DNA from: DATIJJ01 sp964612855
GTDB taxonomy: Bacteria; Pseudomonadota; Gammaproteobacteria; DSM-16500
Direction: 5' to 3'
DNA length: 64,000 bases
Assembly: GCA_964612855.1 (NCBI GenBank)
Contig: CAZTDR010000003.1
Location: 1 to 64,000, forward strand
Of the stretch, positions 32,200 through 41,387 are shown one piece after another (the stretch's first letter is position 1; each line of letters begins with the position of its first letter). The translations under genes were made by a program, and so were the position numbers. Under the pieces are notes generated by a model, which had not been told where the DNA came from, did no database searches, and saw only the letters and a program-made list of their open reading frames with translations.

Positions 32200-34659
32200 A
32201 TGGATACGATCTCAGTTCCTTTTTTAACAGCGAATGCAGCGACGCAAGCTAACGCAGTGCGAGCTAATGAGTTACTTTCTACGTTTAACCAATACGCTGC
32301 TCAAATAAAAGTTCTTTCACTTGATTGTTTCGATACCCTGTTATGGCGCAATGTCGCTGAACCGACCGATGTATTTTTTAATTTGGCCGAGCGGCCGATT
32401 TTTAAAAAACTTAAACTTAGCAAAGCCATGCGCATGACGGCCGAAAGTTTAAGTTATAAGTTAAATGCCATCAAATGTAATGCGACACAAGCAACCTTAA
32501 AAGAAATTTATCAAATTTGTTTTCCCAATGCGAGCCAAGAATTAATCGACCAGTATGTGGAAGAAGAGCTCGCTCTGGAAATGGAAAGTTGCTATGTTTT
32601 TCCGCCTATTATCGCGTTGATTCGTGCAGCAGCAGCTAAAAATATTAAAGTCATTATCGTCAGCGACACCTATTTTGAAAAATCCCAATTAACACGCTTA
32701 CTCAAAAGTAAATTACCTGCCGACCTATTTCCTGCTCTGAGTGACATTTTTTGCTCTTGCGACTATGGCAAAGCAAAAGCCGCAGGGTTGTTTCACTCTG
32801 TACTGCAAAAAATAAGGGTTGCGCCGCAAGCGATATTACATATCGGCGATAATCCGACAGCCGATTCTGCTGCCCCGTTACAGCATAACATGCATGCTAT
32901 TCAATTATTGCATCATGAAGAGTCGGTCCATGAATTATTACGGATGCGCGCAGTGGCCGCGAGTTTATTTGATCCGTCTATCCGAGTGTCTCGACCTTTA
33001 TGCAGTCTTTTTCATGCGTTATTTGCCATGCAATTAAATCAAGTGACGCCAGAAAATTTGATTGGTTATGTAACGGCAGGGCCCATCTTTTATGCATTTT
33101 CTCGCTTTATCTTAGAGAAAATAGCAAAAATTAAGCAAACAGGAAAACAGCCCAAGGTTTTATTTTTAATGCGTGATGGCTATTTACCTTCATTGGTCTG
33201 TGAAACAGTGGCAGGTCAAGCAGTGGGTACTCGAATTCGTATCAGTCGATTTGTTTCTTATGCGGCTTCTTTTCGGAAAAAAGATGATGTAGAGCGTTAT
33301 TTAGCCCAAAATGTTCAATCATTACGTTTTGAGAGTCTATGCCGTCAACTGCTTTTGCCTGAAAAAATGTCAGCACCCATTGTCAAAAGAATCTCGGAAA
33401 AAAATAATGCAATAGCGGAATTTTGCCAATGGGTGCTTCAAGAATCGGTCTTAACGACGATTTTTGTTGCGTCAACTGCGTATCGAAAAAGATTAATTCA
33501 TTATTTAGAAAAAGAAATTGATTTAAAGCCCGATGATACCTTGTTATTCGTTGACTTAGGTTATACCGGTACGACGCAAAACAAATTATCCCCGATCTTG
33601 AAAGAAGAAATGAATGTTGACGTTATCGGTTGCTATTTACTTTCATTGAATACGCATGAAAATGTAGAAATGCAAACTACGCGATGTGGGTTATTTGATT
33701 CAACTGTTTATGATAATAATGCCCTCGTGATGCTGGTGACATATATAGCGATGTTTGAACAAATTTGTACGTCCAACGAAAGTAGTGTGGTGGATTATAA
33801 TGCGGAAGGGCAGCCTATTTTTTCCGATGTCGTTTTGAATGCAGGGCAGCAAAATAAACTGGCTGCTATTCAAGCCGAAGCCATACGTTTCGCACAAGAT
33901 GCGCTGACATTTAGCCAAGAAACAGGAATTAAATTGGAAAGTAGTGCGTTGCGCGATGTGGCCGCGAGCCATTTGTGCCAATTTATTTTCTTTTTGACAC
34001 AAAACGCACGAGAGTATTTAGAGTCGTTTCAATTTGAATTGAACTTAGGCACGAAAGATATTTTACAATTGATTGATGTTTCCAAAGGCTTAACCAATTT
34101 ACGGCGCCGTGGCTGGTTGCACTCATTGAAAGATAACGATCAAGATCGCCGAATGAATTATCCTGCAGAATGGCGTGCGATTAATTATAATTTGACGCTG
34201 GGCTTAATGATGGAGCATCGTTTCGATATTAAGATCGCGCTCAATGATTTAAGTCAGCAGCGGGAAAAAATTTCTGTGATGATTACCGATGGGCAGCAAG
34301 TATCCAATCTGCATTTTGATGCGTTGCCCACCTACGATGGTTATTTTTCTATGTTGATTCCGATTGTCAATGCGCATTGTGAAGTGGGTATTTGTTTTGG
34401 CCAACGGTATCAGTGGATTGAAATTGAAAGTGCGAATTTAATTAAGCTGGAGCATCTTTATGGTTATAAAGAGCTTGAGCATACGCAAGATGCGAGTTCG
34501 TATTTTGCCGTAAAAAAAATGCGGATGCGCGGGGAGGGTATATTTGAGAGTGAATCAGAAGAGGGTATGTTAATTTTTGTGCCAAAAGCCGCGCAAATTC
34601 AATTTAATAAAGAAATGCATATTTTGCAGATAGTGTTTAGACCGTTGAAGAAAATTTAG
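32200..34659 (+). CDS. Large HAD-superfamily protein (COG5610-like)
   Basis: 819 residues. The N-terminal 240 residues form a HAD fold: motif I LSLDCFDTLLWR (D42; the +2 position is F44, not the phosphatase Asp, with D45 next), motif II IVSDTYF, motif III lysine in YGKAKAAGLF, and motif IV LHIGDNPTAD. A second domain (about 290-530) contains FLMRDGYLP and LFVDLGYTGTTQ, which recur in the predicted hydrolases of COG5610 often found beside surface-polysaccharide genes. The C-terminal 250 residues are unassigned. No signal peptide or membrane span. The substrate is unknown. It is flanked by repeat units and by sdaA on the opposite strand. Confidence 0.7.
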   Translation: MDTISVPFLTANAATQANAVRANELLSTFNQYAAQIKVLSLDCFDTLLWRNVAEPTDVFFNLAERPIFKKLKLSKAMRMTAESLSYKLNAIKCNATQATLKEIYQICFPNASQELIDQYVEEELALEMESCYVFPPIIALIRAAAAKNIKVIIVSDTYFEKSQLTRLLKSKLPADLFPALSDIFCSCDYGKAKAAGLFHSVLQKIRVAPQAILHIGDNPTADSAAPLQHNMHAIQLLHHEESVHELLRMRAVAASLFDPSIRVSRPLCSLFHALFAMQLNQVTPENLIGYVTAGPIFYAFSRFILEKIAKIKQTGKQPKVLFLMRDGYLPSLVCETVAGQAVGTRIRISRFVSYAASFRKKDDVERYLAQNVQSLRFESLCRQLLLPEKMSAPIVKRISEKNNAIAEFCQWVLQESVLTTIFVASTAYRKRLIHYLEKEIDLKPDDTLLFVDLGYTGTTQNKLSPILKEEMNVDVIGCYLLSLNTHENVEMQTTRCGLFDSTVYDNNALVMLVTYIAMFEQICTSNESSVVDYNAEGQPIFSDVVLNAGQQNKLAAIQAEAIRFAQDALTFSQETGIKLESSALRDVAASHLCQFIFFLTQNAREYLESFQFELNLGTKDILQLIDVSKGLTNLRRRGWLHSLKDNDQDRRMNYPAEWRAINYNLTLGLMMEHRFDIKIALNDLSQQREKISVMITDGQQVSNLHFDALPTYDGYFSMLIPIVNAHCEVGICFGQRYQWIEIESANLIKLEHLYGYKELEHTQDASSYFAVKKMRMRGEGIFESESEEGMLIFVPKAAQIQFNKEMHILQIVFRPLKKI

Positions 34660-34723
34660 AGCTTGAGCATTGGAAGGCGGGAGGGCACGCTGCGCTTTGT
34701 CCACCAGCGTACCCTCAATCCAC

Positions 34724-36100
34724 CTAACACTCCGGAATATTCGCCGCCAATCCACCCAATGAAGTTTCTTTATAAATCGACATCATATCTTTACCTGTTT
34801 GTTTCATCGTGGCGATGACTTTATCCAACGAAACAAAATGCTCGCCGTCACCTAACAAGGCAAGACGGGCGGCATTGACTGCTTTCACACCCCCCATCGC
34901 ATTGCGTTCAATGCAGGGAATTTGTACCAGGCCATTAATAGGATCGCATGTCATGCCCAAGTGATGCTCCATTGCGATTTCCGCCGCATTTTCGACTTGA
35001 TGCATGGTGCCCCCTAATACAGCAGTCAACGCACCCGCTGCCATAGAGCAAGCGACGCCCACTTCTCCTTGGCAACCGACTTCAGCACCTGAGATGGAAG
35101 CCCCTTTTTTGTAGAGAATGGCAATAGCGCCTGCTGTCAGTAAAAAAGTAATAATATCTTCTTGGCTCGCTTCGGGATAAAAATCGAGATAATAATGTAA
35201 TACAGCAGGTACGACACCGGCTGCTCCGTTTGTTGGAGCCGTTACCACACGACTGCCAGCGGCATTTTCTTCGTTTACGGCGATAGCATAAAGATTCAAC
35301 CAAGTCATACTGTCCGTATATTCATGCGAAGCAGGGCGACCTTTTTGGAGTAATTTTTGTAATAATTCGGGTGCGCGACGTTTAACTTGTAAGCCGCCGG
35401 GTAAGATACCTCCTGTTGCACAGCCTTTATCAATACATTCCCGCATGACTTTTGCGATGGTCAATAAACGTGTCCGGACTTCTTCTTCTGAACGTAGGCT
35501 GGATTCGTTGGCTAGCATGACTTCGCTAATGGATAGCTGATTTTTTTCACAATGCGCGAGTAATTCTTTAGTGGTGGCAAAGGGGTAGGGTATAGGTTGA
35601 TCTGGCGTTGACTCGGTATGAGCTGCTTGATCTTCATCAATGATAAATCCACCACCGATAGAATAATAAATTTTAGTCAACAACGCTTGCTCGGTTTTAT
35701 CCCATGCCGTGAAGCGCATGCCATTGGTATGCGCAGGTAACAAATCTTTAAAATTGAATTCAAAATCGATATTAAAATGAAAGGGAATGGTTTTTTTACC
35801 TGCGACTTGAATCTTTTGTTCAGCAATAATTTCCTGCATGCGGGGACGAATACGGTCAGGGTCCACTGAATCAGGTGCATTACCTTCTAAGCCCAATAAT
35901 ATAGCGCCATCCGTGCCATGTCCTTTACCGGTAAAAGCCAGTGAACCGAATAATTCAACTTTAAGTTGTTCTGTTTGATTAAGTAGTTGATTTTCATCCA
36001 GTAATTCAACAAAGGCTTTGGCTGCTTTCATGGGACCAACCGTGTGAGAGCTTGAAGGGCCGATGCCGATGGAAAATAAATTAAATATGCTTATAGTCAT
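34724..36100 (-). CDS. sdaA: L-serine ammonia-lyase (Fe-S)
   Basis: Iron-sulfur L-serine dehydratase, serine to pyruvate plus ammonia. 458 residues. The N-terminal signature SIFNLFSIGIGPSSSHTVGP is intact. Cluster cysteines lie in GCQGEVGVACSMAAG, MTCDPINGLVQIPCIERNA and nearby. The substrate motif VNEENAAGSRVVTAPTNGAAG is present. The frame stays open back to 36184, but that part lies inside a REP-like pair, and the family N-terminus begins at ATG 36100. Serine catabolism fits an organism that uses amino acids as carbon source. It is convergent with the HAD-type gene and divergent from ampG. Confidence 0.95.
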   Translation of the reverse strand: MTISIFNLFSIGIGPSSSHTVGPMKAAKAFVELLDENQLLNQTEQLKVELFGSLAFTGKGHGTDGAILLGLEGNAPDSVDPDRIRPRMQEIIAEQKIQVAGKKTIPFHFNIDFEFNFKDLLPAHTNGMRFTAWDKTEQALLTKIYYSIGGGFIIDEDQAAHTESTPDQPIPYPFATTKELLAHCEKNQLSISEVMLANESSLRSEEEVRTRLLTIAKVMRECIDKGCATGGILPGGLQVKRRAPELLQKLLQKGRPASHEYTDSMTWLNLYAIAVNEENAAGSRVVTAPTNGAAGVVPAVLHYYLDFYPEASQEDIITFLLTAGAIAILYKKGASISGAEVGCQGEVGVACSMAAGALTAVLGGTMHQVENAAEIAMEHHLGMTCDPINGLVQIPCIERNAMGGVKAVNAARLALLGDGEHFVSLDKVIATMKQTGKDMMSIYKETSLGGLAANIPEC

Positions 36101-36145
36101 GAGATGGATCCGTATAAAATTTAAGGTGAATTTTCTCATATAAAA

Positions 36146-36245
36146 TGTAGGGTGGATTAGGCGTTTTTTGCCGTAATCCACCAATATGATGGCTATTTAG
36201 ATTGATCTGGTGGATTACGGCAAAAAACGCCTAATCCACCCTACA
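36146..36245. repeat. Inverted REP-like pair, GTAGGGTGGATTA family
   Basis: Left unit GTAGGGTGGATTAGGCGTTT...CCGTAATCCACC and right unit GGTGGATTACGGCAAAAAAC...CTAATCCACCCTAC, with nearly identical arms and a spacer of about 22 nt. It lies in the divergent region between sdaA and ampG, so the promoters of both genes must sit close to it. Confidence 0.9.
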
Positions 36246-36339
36246 TTTATATATATGTAAATAATGCGTTGATACTAGGTAATTCTACCGCTTAATGCTA
36301 AAATTAGCCCAGTTTTTTGCGATTTAACATGAGGTTCGC

Positions 36340-37575
36340 ATGTCTGCTCAAACCTTCTTAAAAAATCCTCGCATCCTGACGGTTGCTTTCCTCGGATTTT
36401 CCTCTGGATTACCTTTAGCATTGACCAGTTCAACGTTACAAGCTTGGTTTACACAGGCAGGCATTAGCTTGGCTGCGATCGGCGCGCTTTCTTTGATTGG
36501 CATACCTTACAGCTTGAAATTTATCTGGTCGCCGCTCATGGATAAAGTAGTCCCCCCTCTTTGGGGAAGACGACGAGGCTGGATTGGCCTCGCGCAAATC
36601 GGATTGTGTGTGACTTTACTTATTTTAGCAAGTCTCGATCCCAGTACGCATGCCAAAGAAATGGGGGGATTGGCATTATTTATCGCCTTTCTCTCCGCTT
36701 CACAAGATATCGCGATTGATGCTTATCGAACCGATACTTTATTACCCAGCGAACGAGGATATGGCTCTGCATTTTGTATATTCGCGGGGCGAGTTTCTAT
36801 TATTATTTCTGGCGGATTGGCGCTGATTTTTGCCGATCATTTAGGTTGGCAACTGACTTATCAAATGATGGCAGGTTTAATGGGGCTATCCGTGCTCATC
36901 ACCTATTTTGCGCCCGAGCTTTCAACAACAGTGAAGCCACCTCGCTCGCTTAGGGAAGCGGTAATTGAACCTTTTAAAGATTTGTTTCAACGTGAAGCTA
37001 TTTTCCTTATTTTACCTTTTCTGGTTTTGTATAAAATTGGCGATGCACTCGCTCTCCAGTTAATGAGTACCTTCTTATTACGTGGACTTGGGTTTACTTT
37101 AACGAATGTAGGAATTGCTTATAAAACTGTGGGTTTTGCAGCAAGTGTGTTGGGCGCATTCGCGGGAGGCGCTTTATTAACCCGCTTAGGTTTGTTTCGC
37201 GCCTTATTATTTTTTGGGATTGCACAAGCTTTTTCAAATCTATTATTCATGTTATTAGCGATTGTCGGCAAAAATTATGCGTTGATGATAGGCACTCTGT
37301 TTATTGAAAATTTTTGCAGTGGCATGAGTACAACAGCGTTGTTAGTCTTTGTGACGGCGCTTTGTAATCAAAAATACAGTGCGACACAGTTTGCTTGTTT
37401 ATCTGCCTTATTTTCCATCGGACGAATTTTTCTCGGGCCCCTGGCGGCCGCTATGGTAAAAAGCATGGGATGGGCAAGTTTTTATGGCTGGACGTTTGTG
37501 GCTTGTTTTCCGGCACTTATTTTATTGGGTTTAATGCGAACGAAGGTAACATTTAATGCTGAAGCAATGGCTTAA
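36340..37575 (+). CDS. ampG: AmpG-type muropeptide permease (MFS)
   Basis: 411 residues with about twelve transmembrane segments. AmpG-type features are LGFSSGLPLALTSSTLQAWF near the N-terminus, IPYSLKFIWSPLMD, GRRRGWI, and ASQDIAIDAYRTD in the fourth-to-fifth segment. It imports anhydro-muropeptides for peptidoglycan recycling. Paralogues in the AmpG/PAT family transport other cargo, so the substrate is by family. Its last 20 nt overlap the start of the mechanosensitive-channel gene, implying one operon of envelope-stress function. Confidence 0.88.
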   Translation: MSAQTFLKNPRILTVAFLGFSSGLPLALTSSTLQAWFTQAGISLAAIGALSLIGIPYSLKFIWSPLMDKVVPPLWGRRRGWIGLAQIGLCVTLLILASLDPSTHAKEMGGLALFIAFLSASQDIAIDAYRTDTLLPSERGYGSAFCIFAGRVSIIISGGLALIFADHLGWQLTYQMMAGLMGLSVLITYFAPELSTTVKPPRSLREAVIEPFKDLFQREAIFLILPFLVLYKIGDALALQLMSTFLLRGLGFTLTNVGIAYKTVGFAASVLGAFAGGALLTRLGLFRALLFFGIAQAFSNLLFMLLAIVGKNYALMIGTLFIENFCSGMSTTALLVFVTALCNQKYSATQFACLSALFSIGRIFLGPLAAAMVKSMGWASFYGWTFVACFPALILLGLMRTKVTFNAEAMA

Positions 37576-40543
37576 TTTCAAAATTCTCGGTTTATTATTG
37601 GTGAGTTTGATTTGTTTTAACTCAGTGAGTCTGGCGGCAGAGTTGCTGGACGATGACGATTTTTATCCAGACAAAACCAAAATGGTGGCACAGCAAATTG
37701 ATTTATTAAAAAATCGTCTTACTCAAACCCATATTGAATTGCAAGCGTTGCAAAAGCAATCTACCGATGGATTAAGCGGTGATCACTTTACGAAATCCAT
37801 GTTGGGTGAAACGGGACTGGAAATTGCTATTGCCAAATCAAACTTAGAGAGCATCAATATCGAATTGACAGAGTGTCAACAAGCGATTAGCCGTTTGGAA
37901 AAAGACATTCAAGAAATTCAAAATCAATTGAATGTATTTACTATATTTGGTCTTAAAATTGTGCGGGATGGCTCACCTGATCTTGAACATTTGCGACAAG
38001 CATTAGGCAATCAAAAAGAGTTATTGGCATTAGAAAAAAATCGGTTGGATTATTTATTAAAAATGCAAAGTGACGCCGATACTATTTTGCAATTCTATAA
38101 AGTAAAATATACTCGCATTGAATCAGTGTTGAAATCCCAAACTATTTTGTTGCTGAAAGAACAGCAAGCTAAAACTGACTTAGACTTTGAGCAGCAGCAA
38201 AATATGTGGCTGCAACGATTGAATCAATTAAAATCGCAATTAAATCATTTTAAAACAACGCAACAATTGGATTCCACAGCTTATTATAAGCTGCAAAATG
38301 AAATTTTTTACGTCAATGAAAACGTAAATTTAACCTATTTAAAAATGTTGATCGCGCGTTATCAAGATCAAATTCAGCAACTAAAAGTGTCCATTGCGCG
38401 CGGCAGCTCTATCACATTGTTTAATAAAGCGACTGAGCAAGCGCAATTATTAGGAAAACAGCTGGCGCGTTTGAATACCTTGTTGAAAGGGCGTCTGGAT
38501 ATTTTAATGCAGCATAAAAAATATTTTTCCCCACCCGATGCTGTTTCTCACTCTTTTCAAGCCGAATTTACTCATTTAAATAATCAATACCAAGATGCGA
38601 CAGATGAAGTCGTTAGCTTAAATCAAAAATTAGTGGCATTTCGTACCAGCTTGGATCAAGGGTTGCAGCAAGAATTATCTTCACGTCAAGGGTTGCCTGG
38701 ATTTGGTACGAAAGCATGGTTAGATGTGGGCGGTGAATTGTTATTAATTCCGAGCCTTGCTTTCCAAGTGTTCAAAAGCTTAAGTCACGCAACCATGAGC
38801 GGTATTGCAAATATGACCGCTTGGGGTTGGGTATTTTTGCTCATATTAGAATGTATTTGGATAACAATTTTTGTGTTTATTAATCATTTTTTAAAACGTA
38901 TTGTCGCGCGGATTCCCGATCATGAATTTGGTCATATCAATTTAAAATGGCTGTTCATTAAATTGATTCACCGAAATTTGCTGGATATTGCGATTTTAAG
39001 TAATCTTTTCTGGCTGTTTTCTTTTTTAAATGTACCTTCTCAAAATTTCACCATATTAATTAATCTGGCACTCGTTTGGCTGTTTTTTAAGTCGCTCATT
39101 CAAATGGCCAGATTAAGTTTAGTGGAGACAGTACATGATCGTGCAGGCCACGATGTGCGTCTTTATCATCAATTAAAATGGATTTTTTTAGCGGGTGGCA
39201 TTGTGACGGCATTGACGGTATTTATGCATCAATTGCCTGTGATTTATGAAGTGAAAGATTTATTTGATCGCTTGTTTTTAGTGTTCTTATTTATTACGTC
39301 TGTGCTCTTATTAAAACAATGGCATTTGCTTCCGGGCTTAATCATGCCTTACATCGATAGTCGTCGCACGTATTTAAAGCGAGTCATTGTCATGTTGGGA
39401 TTGTTAATTCCGCTGATTTTGTTGGTTAATTCAGTGATTGGTTTATTGGGTTTCGTTAATTTAATTTTAACGATCTCCTGGTATGAAAGTATTTTTTTGC
39501 TGGTGTTGGTCGGTTATTTGTTGTTGCGTGGTTTATTAAATGATGCGATGGAATGGATTTCCAAGATTCTTATTCGCCATGTTACCAATGGTTGGTTGTG
39601 GACAGAAGCTTTTTTAAAACCCATCGATAGAGTTATTCATATCATGTTGTTTTTATCGGCTTGGGTCGTGTTATTTTTATTATATGGTTGGGATCGACAG
39701 TCACCGGTGGTCGAGCGATTAAACAAATTATTGCATTATCCCTTGGCCAATATTCTGAATACCACCATTACTCCGCTGAGTGTGATTGAATTAACCGTCG
39801 TGATTTCATTATTGTATTGGGCATCGCGTTGGACGCGTGAATTTATGTATCGCATGTTATTGTCGCGCACGAAAGATTTAGGTTTGCGCAACAGTTTGGC
39901 TATTTTGAGCCAATACGCCATGATTGTGATGGGTATATTTATCAGCTTACGTTTTTTGGGGATTGATTTTAGAGCGCTGACCTTTGTTGCGACAGCATTT
40001 GCGTTTGGTGTGGGTTTAGGGTTACGTGATTTGGTGAATAATTTCGCATGTGGTTTTTTATTGTTACTCGAGCGCCCTCTACGGGTGGGTGATACGATTG
40101 CCATTAATGGTTGTGAAGGGGAGGTTACCCATATTGGGGGGCGTGCAGTCACTATGCGCACATGGGATCATATGGATGTTATTATTCCCAATGCAGAAAT
40201 TTTTAGTAAATCCTTCACGAATTGGACGGCAAAAGATAGTGTGGTTCGTACCGTTCTCTCAATTAAAATTAATCGACATGATAATCCGCAAGCTATCCAA
40301 GCGATTATTTATGAAGTGCTAGAGCAAAATAAAGACGTCTTAAAAGATCCAACTCCTGAAGTATTCATGACGGAATTAGCGGATGGTTTGATTGAGTTAG
40401 AAGTTCGTTATTACTTAAATTTACGTCAAGTCAAGTCGCGTGTGGGTTTACGGTCTGAGGTCTTGTTGGGTATTTGGTCAGCGTTTGAAGCGCATGGTAT
40501 TCAACCCCCGTATCCGCATCAAGAGGTGCATGTGAATGTGTGA
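37556..40543 (+). CDS. Large MscS-family mechanosensitive channel (MscK/MscM type)
   Basis: 995 residues. Signal peptide (LLLVSLICFNSVSLA) and a long periplasmic coiled-coil domain to about residue 390. About eight to ten membrane segments follow from residue 420, and the MscS core begins near residue 790: the pore helix and beta domain contain FAFGVGLGLRDLVNNFACG, LLLLERPLRVGDTIAI, GEVTHIGGRAVTMRTWD and IIPNAEIFSKSFTNWT. Such channels open on hypo-osmotic stress. E. coli MscK and MscM (YjeP) are the nearest architecture. The start lies inside the ampG 3' end. Confidence 0.92.
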   Translation: MLKQWLNFKILGLLLVSLICFNSVSLAAELLDDDDFYPDKTKMVAQQIDLLKNRLTQTHIELQALQKQSTDGLSGDHFTKSMLGETGLEIAIAKSNLESINIELTECQQAISRLEKDIQEIQNQLNVFTIFGLKIVRDGSPDLEHLRQALGNQKELLALEKNRLDYLLKMQSDADTILQFYKVKYTRIESVLKSQTILLLKEQQAKTDLDFEQQQNMWLQRLNQLKSQLNHFKTTQQLDSTAYYKLQNEIFYVNENVNLTYLKMLIARYQDQIQQLKVSIARGSSITLFNKATEQAQLLGKQLARLNTLLKGRLDILMQHKKYFSPPDAVSHSFQAEFTHLNNQYQDATDEVVSLNQKLVAFRTSLDQGLQQELSSRQGLPGFGTKAWLDVGGELLLIPSLAFQVFKSLSHATMSGIANMTAWGWVFLLILECIWITIFVFINHFLKRIVARIPDHEFGHINLKWLFIKLIHRNLLDIAILSNLFWLFSFLNVPSQNFTILINLALVWLFFKSLIQMARLSLVETVHDRAGHDVRLYHQLKWIFLAGGIVTALTVFMHQLPVIYEVKDLFDRLFLVFLFITSVLLLKQWHLLPGLIMPYIDSRRTYLKRVIVMLGLLIPLILLVNSVIGLLGFVNLILTISWYESIFLLVLVGYLLLRGLLNDAMEWISKILIRHVTNGWLWTEAFLKPIDRVIHIMLFLSAWVVLFLLYGWDRQSPVVERLNKLLHYPLANILNTTITPLSVIELTVVISLLYWASRWTREFMYRMLLSRTKDLGLRNSLAILSQYAMIVMGIFISLRFLGIDFRALTFVATAFAFGVGLGLRDLVNNFACGFLLLLERPLRVGDTIAINGCEGEVTHIGGRAVTMRTWDHMDVIIPNAEIFSKSFTNWTAKDSVVRTVLSIKINRHDNPQAIQAIIYEVLEQNKDVLKDPTPEVFMTELADGLIELEVRYYLNLRQVKSRVGLRSEVLLGIWSAFEAHGIQPPYPHQEVHVNV

Positions 40544-40558
40544 GGTAAGCAATTCATT

Positions 40559-40812
40559 GTCATCCCCGAATGCTTTTGTCGGGGACTTCTTCGTGAGTAA
40601 ATATAGTCCTTCAGATAATTATTTTGAATTTTAACACGCCATCTTACCGCCATCTCAAGGTGTTTTTCAATCACAAAAACTTGAAATAGCTCTGCTATTC
40701 CTGCTTTTTTGTTCAATCAAAACACCTTGATCTGACAGTAATCTGTCATGTTAAAATTCAAAATAATTATCTGAAGGACTATAGATCCCCGACAAAAGCA
40801 TTCGGGGATGAC
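40559..40812. repeat. GTCATCCCCGAATGC inverted repeat, interrupted by an insertion
   Basis: 27-bp perfect arms at 40559-40585 and 40786-40812 (GTCATCCCCGAATGCTTTTG...) match the family copy at 23319-23392. There the loop is 14 nt; here it is 200 nt, because a TA-flanked element (40604-40781) sits in it. The gap holds no gene and lies between the channel gene and a convergent lipoprotein gene. Confidence 0.9.
40604..40781. mobile_element. MITE-like element nested in an older repeat
   Basis: A 178-bp non-coding element with perfect 33-bp terminal inverted repeats (40604-40636 and 40749-40781) starting TAGTCCTTCAGATAATTATT. It is flanked by TA on both sides (ATA|TA...TA|TAG), as a TA target duplication would give. 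The interior has a second stem (AAGGTGTTTT/AAAACACCTT) and the GAAATA...TATTCCTGC motif shared with the element at 2227-2412. No transposase gene is in the window. Confidence 0.8.
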
Positions 40813-40831
40813 GAGGAGAATTCACCGACTT

Positions 40832-41224
40832 TTAAACCGCAATATTCTGATGATACATAATCACCGTCCCGCTCACTGAGTGATAGTCTTTCTTAACATC
40901 GATAATCGCATCACCACCCATCGATGCGGCCATCGTGCGCATCGCATCATGAATTGTCGCATCTTGGCGTTTGATGCCAACCAAGTTGTATTTTGATACC
41001 GTCGCTTGACCGAGAACTGTATAAGGGTTGTTTGGCATTTTTCCATTAGAGTAGAAAGAAACTTCCATCGGGTTTTTCTTTTTATTACATTTCGGCAGGG
41101 GTTGAGTCGCTTTATTGATGTTTTGGGTTTGGGTATTCACAGGCTGCACTGAGTTCATATTCGAAGAACAACCTAGCAATGAACCGCAGACAAAAGATAC
41201 CACAAGCAGTTTCGAAATTCTCAT
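40832..41224 (-). CDS. Small lipoprotein, unrecognised (RcsF/YbjQ-like plan)
   Basis: 130 residues from the ATG at 41224, which has AGGA 8 nt upstream; a longer in-frame start at 41269 would bury the signal peptide. Lipoprotein signal MRISKLLVVSFVCGSLLGCSS with lipobox LLGC. After a Gln/Asn/Thr-rich linker comes a compact domain (VSFYSNGKMPNNPYTVLGQA ... RTMAASMGGDAIIDVKKDY). The order of sugar-edge strand, helix with Ala/Gly and GGDAII resembles RcsF/YbjQ-like domains, but I cannot assign it. It probably sits in the outer membrane, because residue 2 after the lipid Cys is Ser. Confidence 0.65.
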   Translation of the reverse strand: MRISKLLVVSFVCGSLLGCSSNMNSVQPVNTQTQNINKATQPLPKCNKKKNPMEVSFYSNGKMPNNPYTVLGQATVSKYNLVGIKRQDATIHDAMRTMAASMGGDAIIDVKKDYHSVSGTVIMYHQNIAV

Positions 41225-41387
41225 GGCTGTATTCCTTACATAATGAGTGAATGAATTATCCTTCTCCAATTTTTATCGTAAAATGCTTGTGCTAAAAAGA
41301 CAAGACAATAACGCCTTAACAAGTATTCTTTTCGGGCATAACATGTTATGTTGATATGATTTTGAATGGCTATCGATGGAAGAAAGT

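Noticed and set aside
36101..36184. N-terminal extension of sdaA
   Set aside because: It lies partly in the REP-like pair; the SdaA signature begins at 36100.
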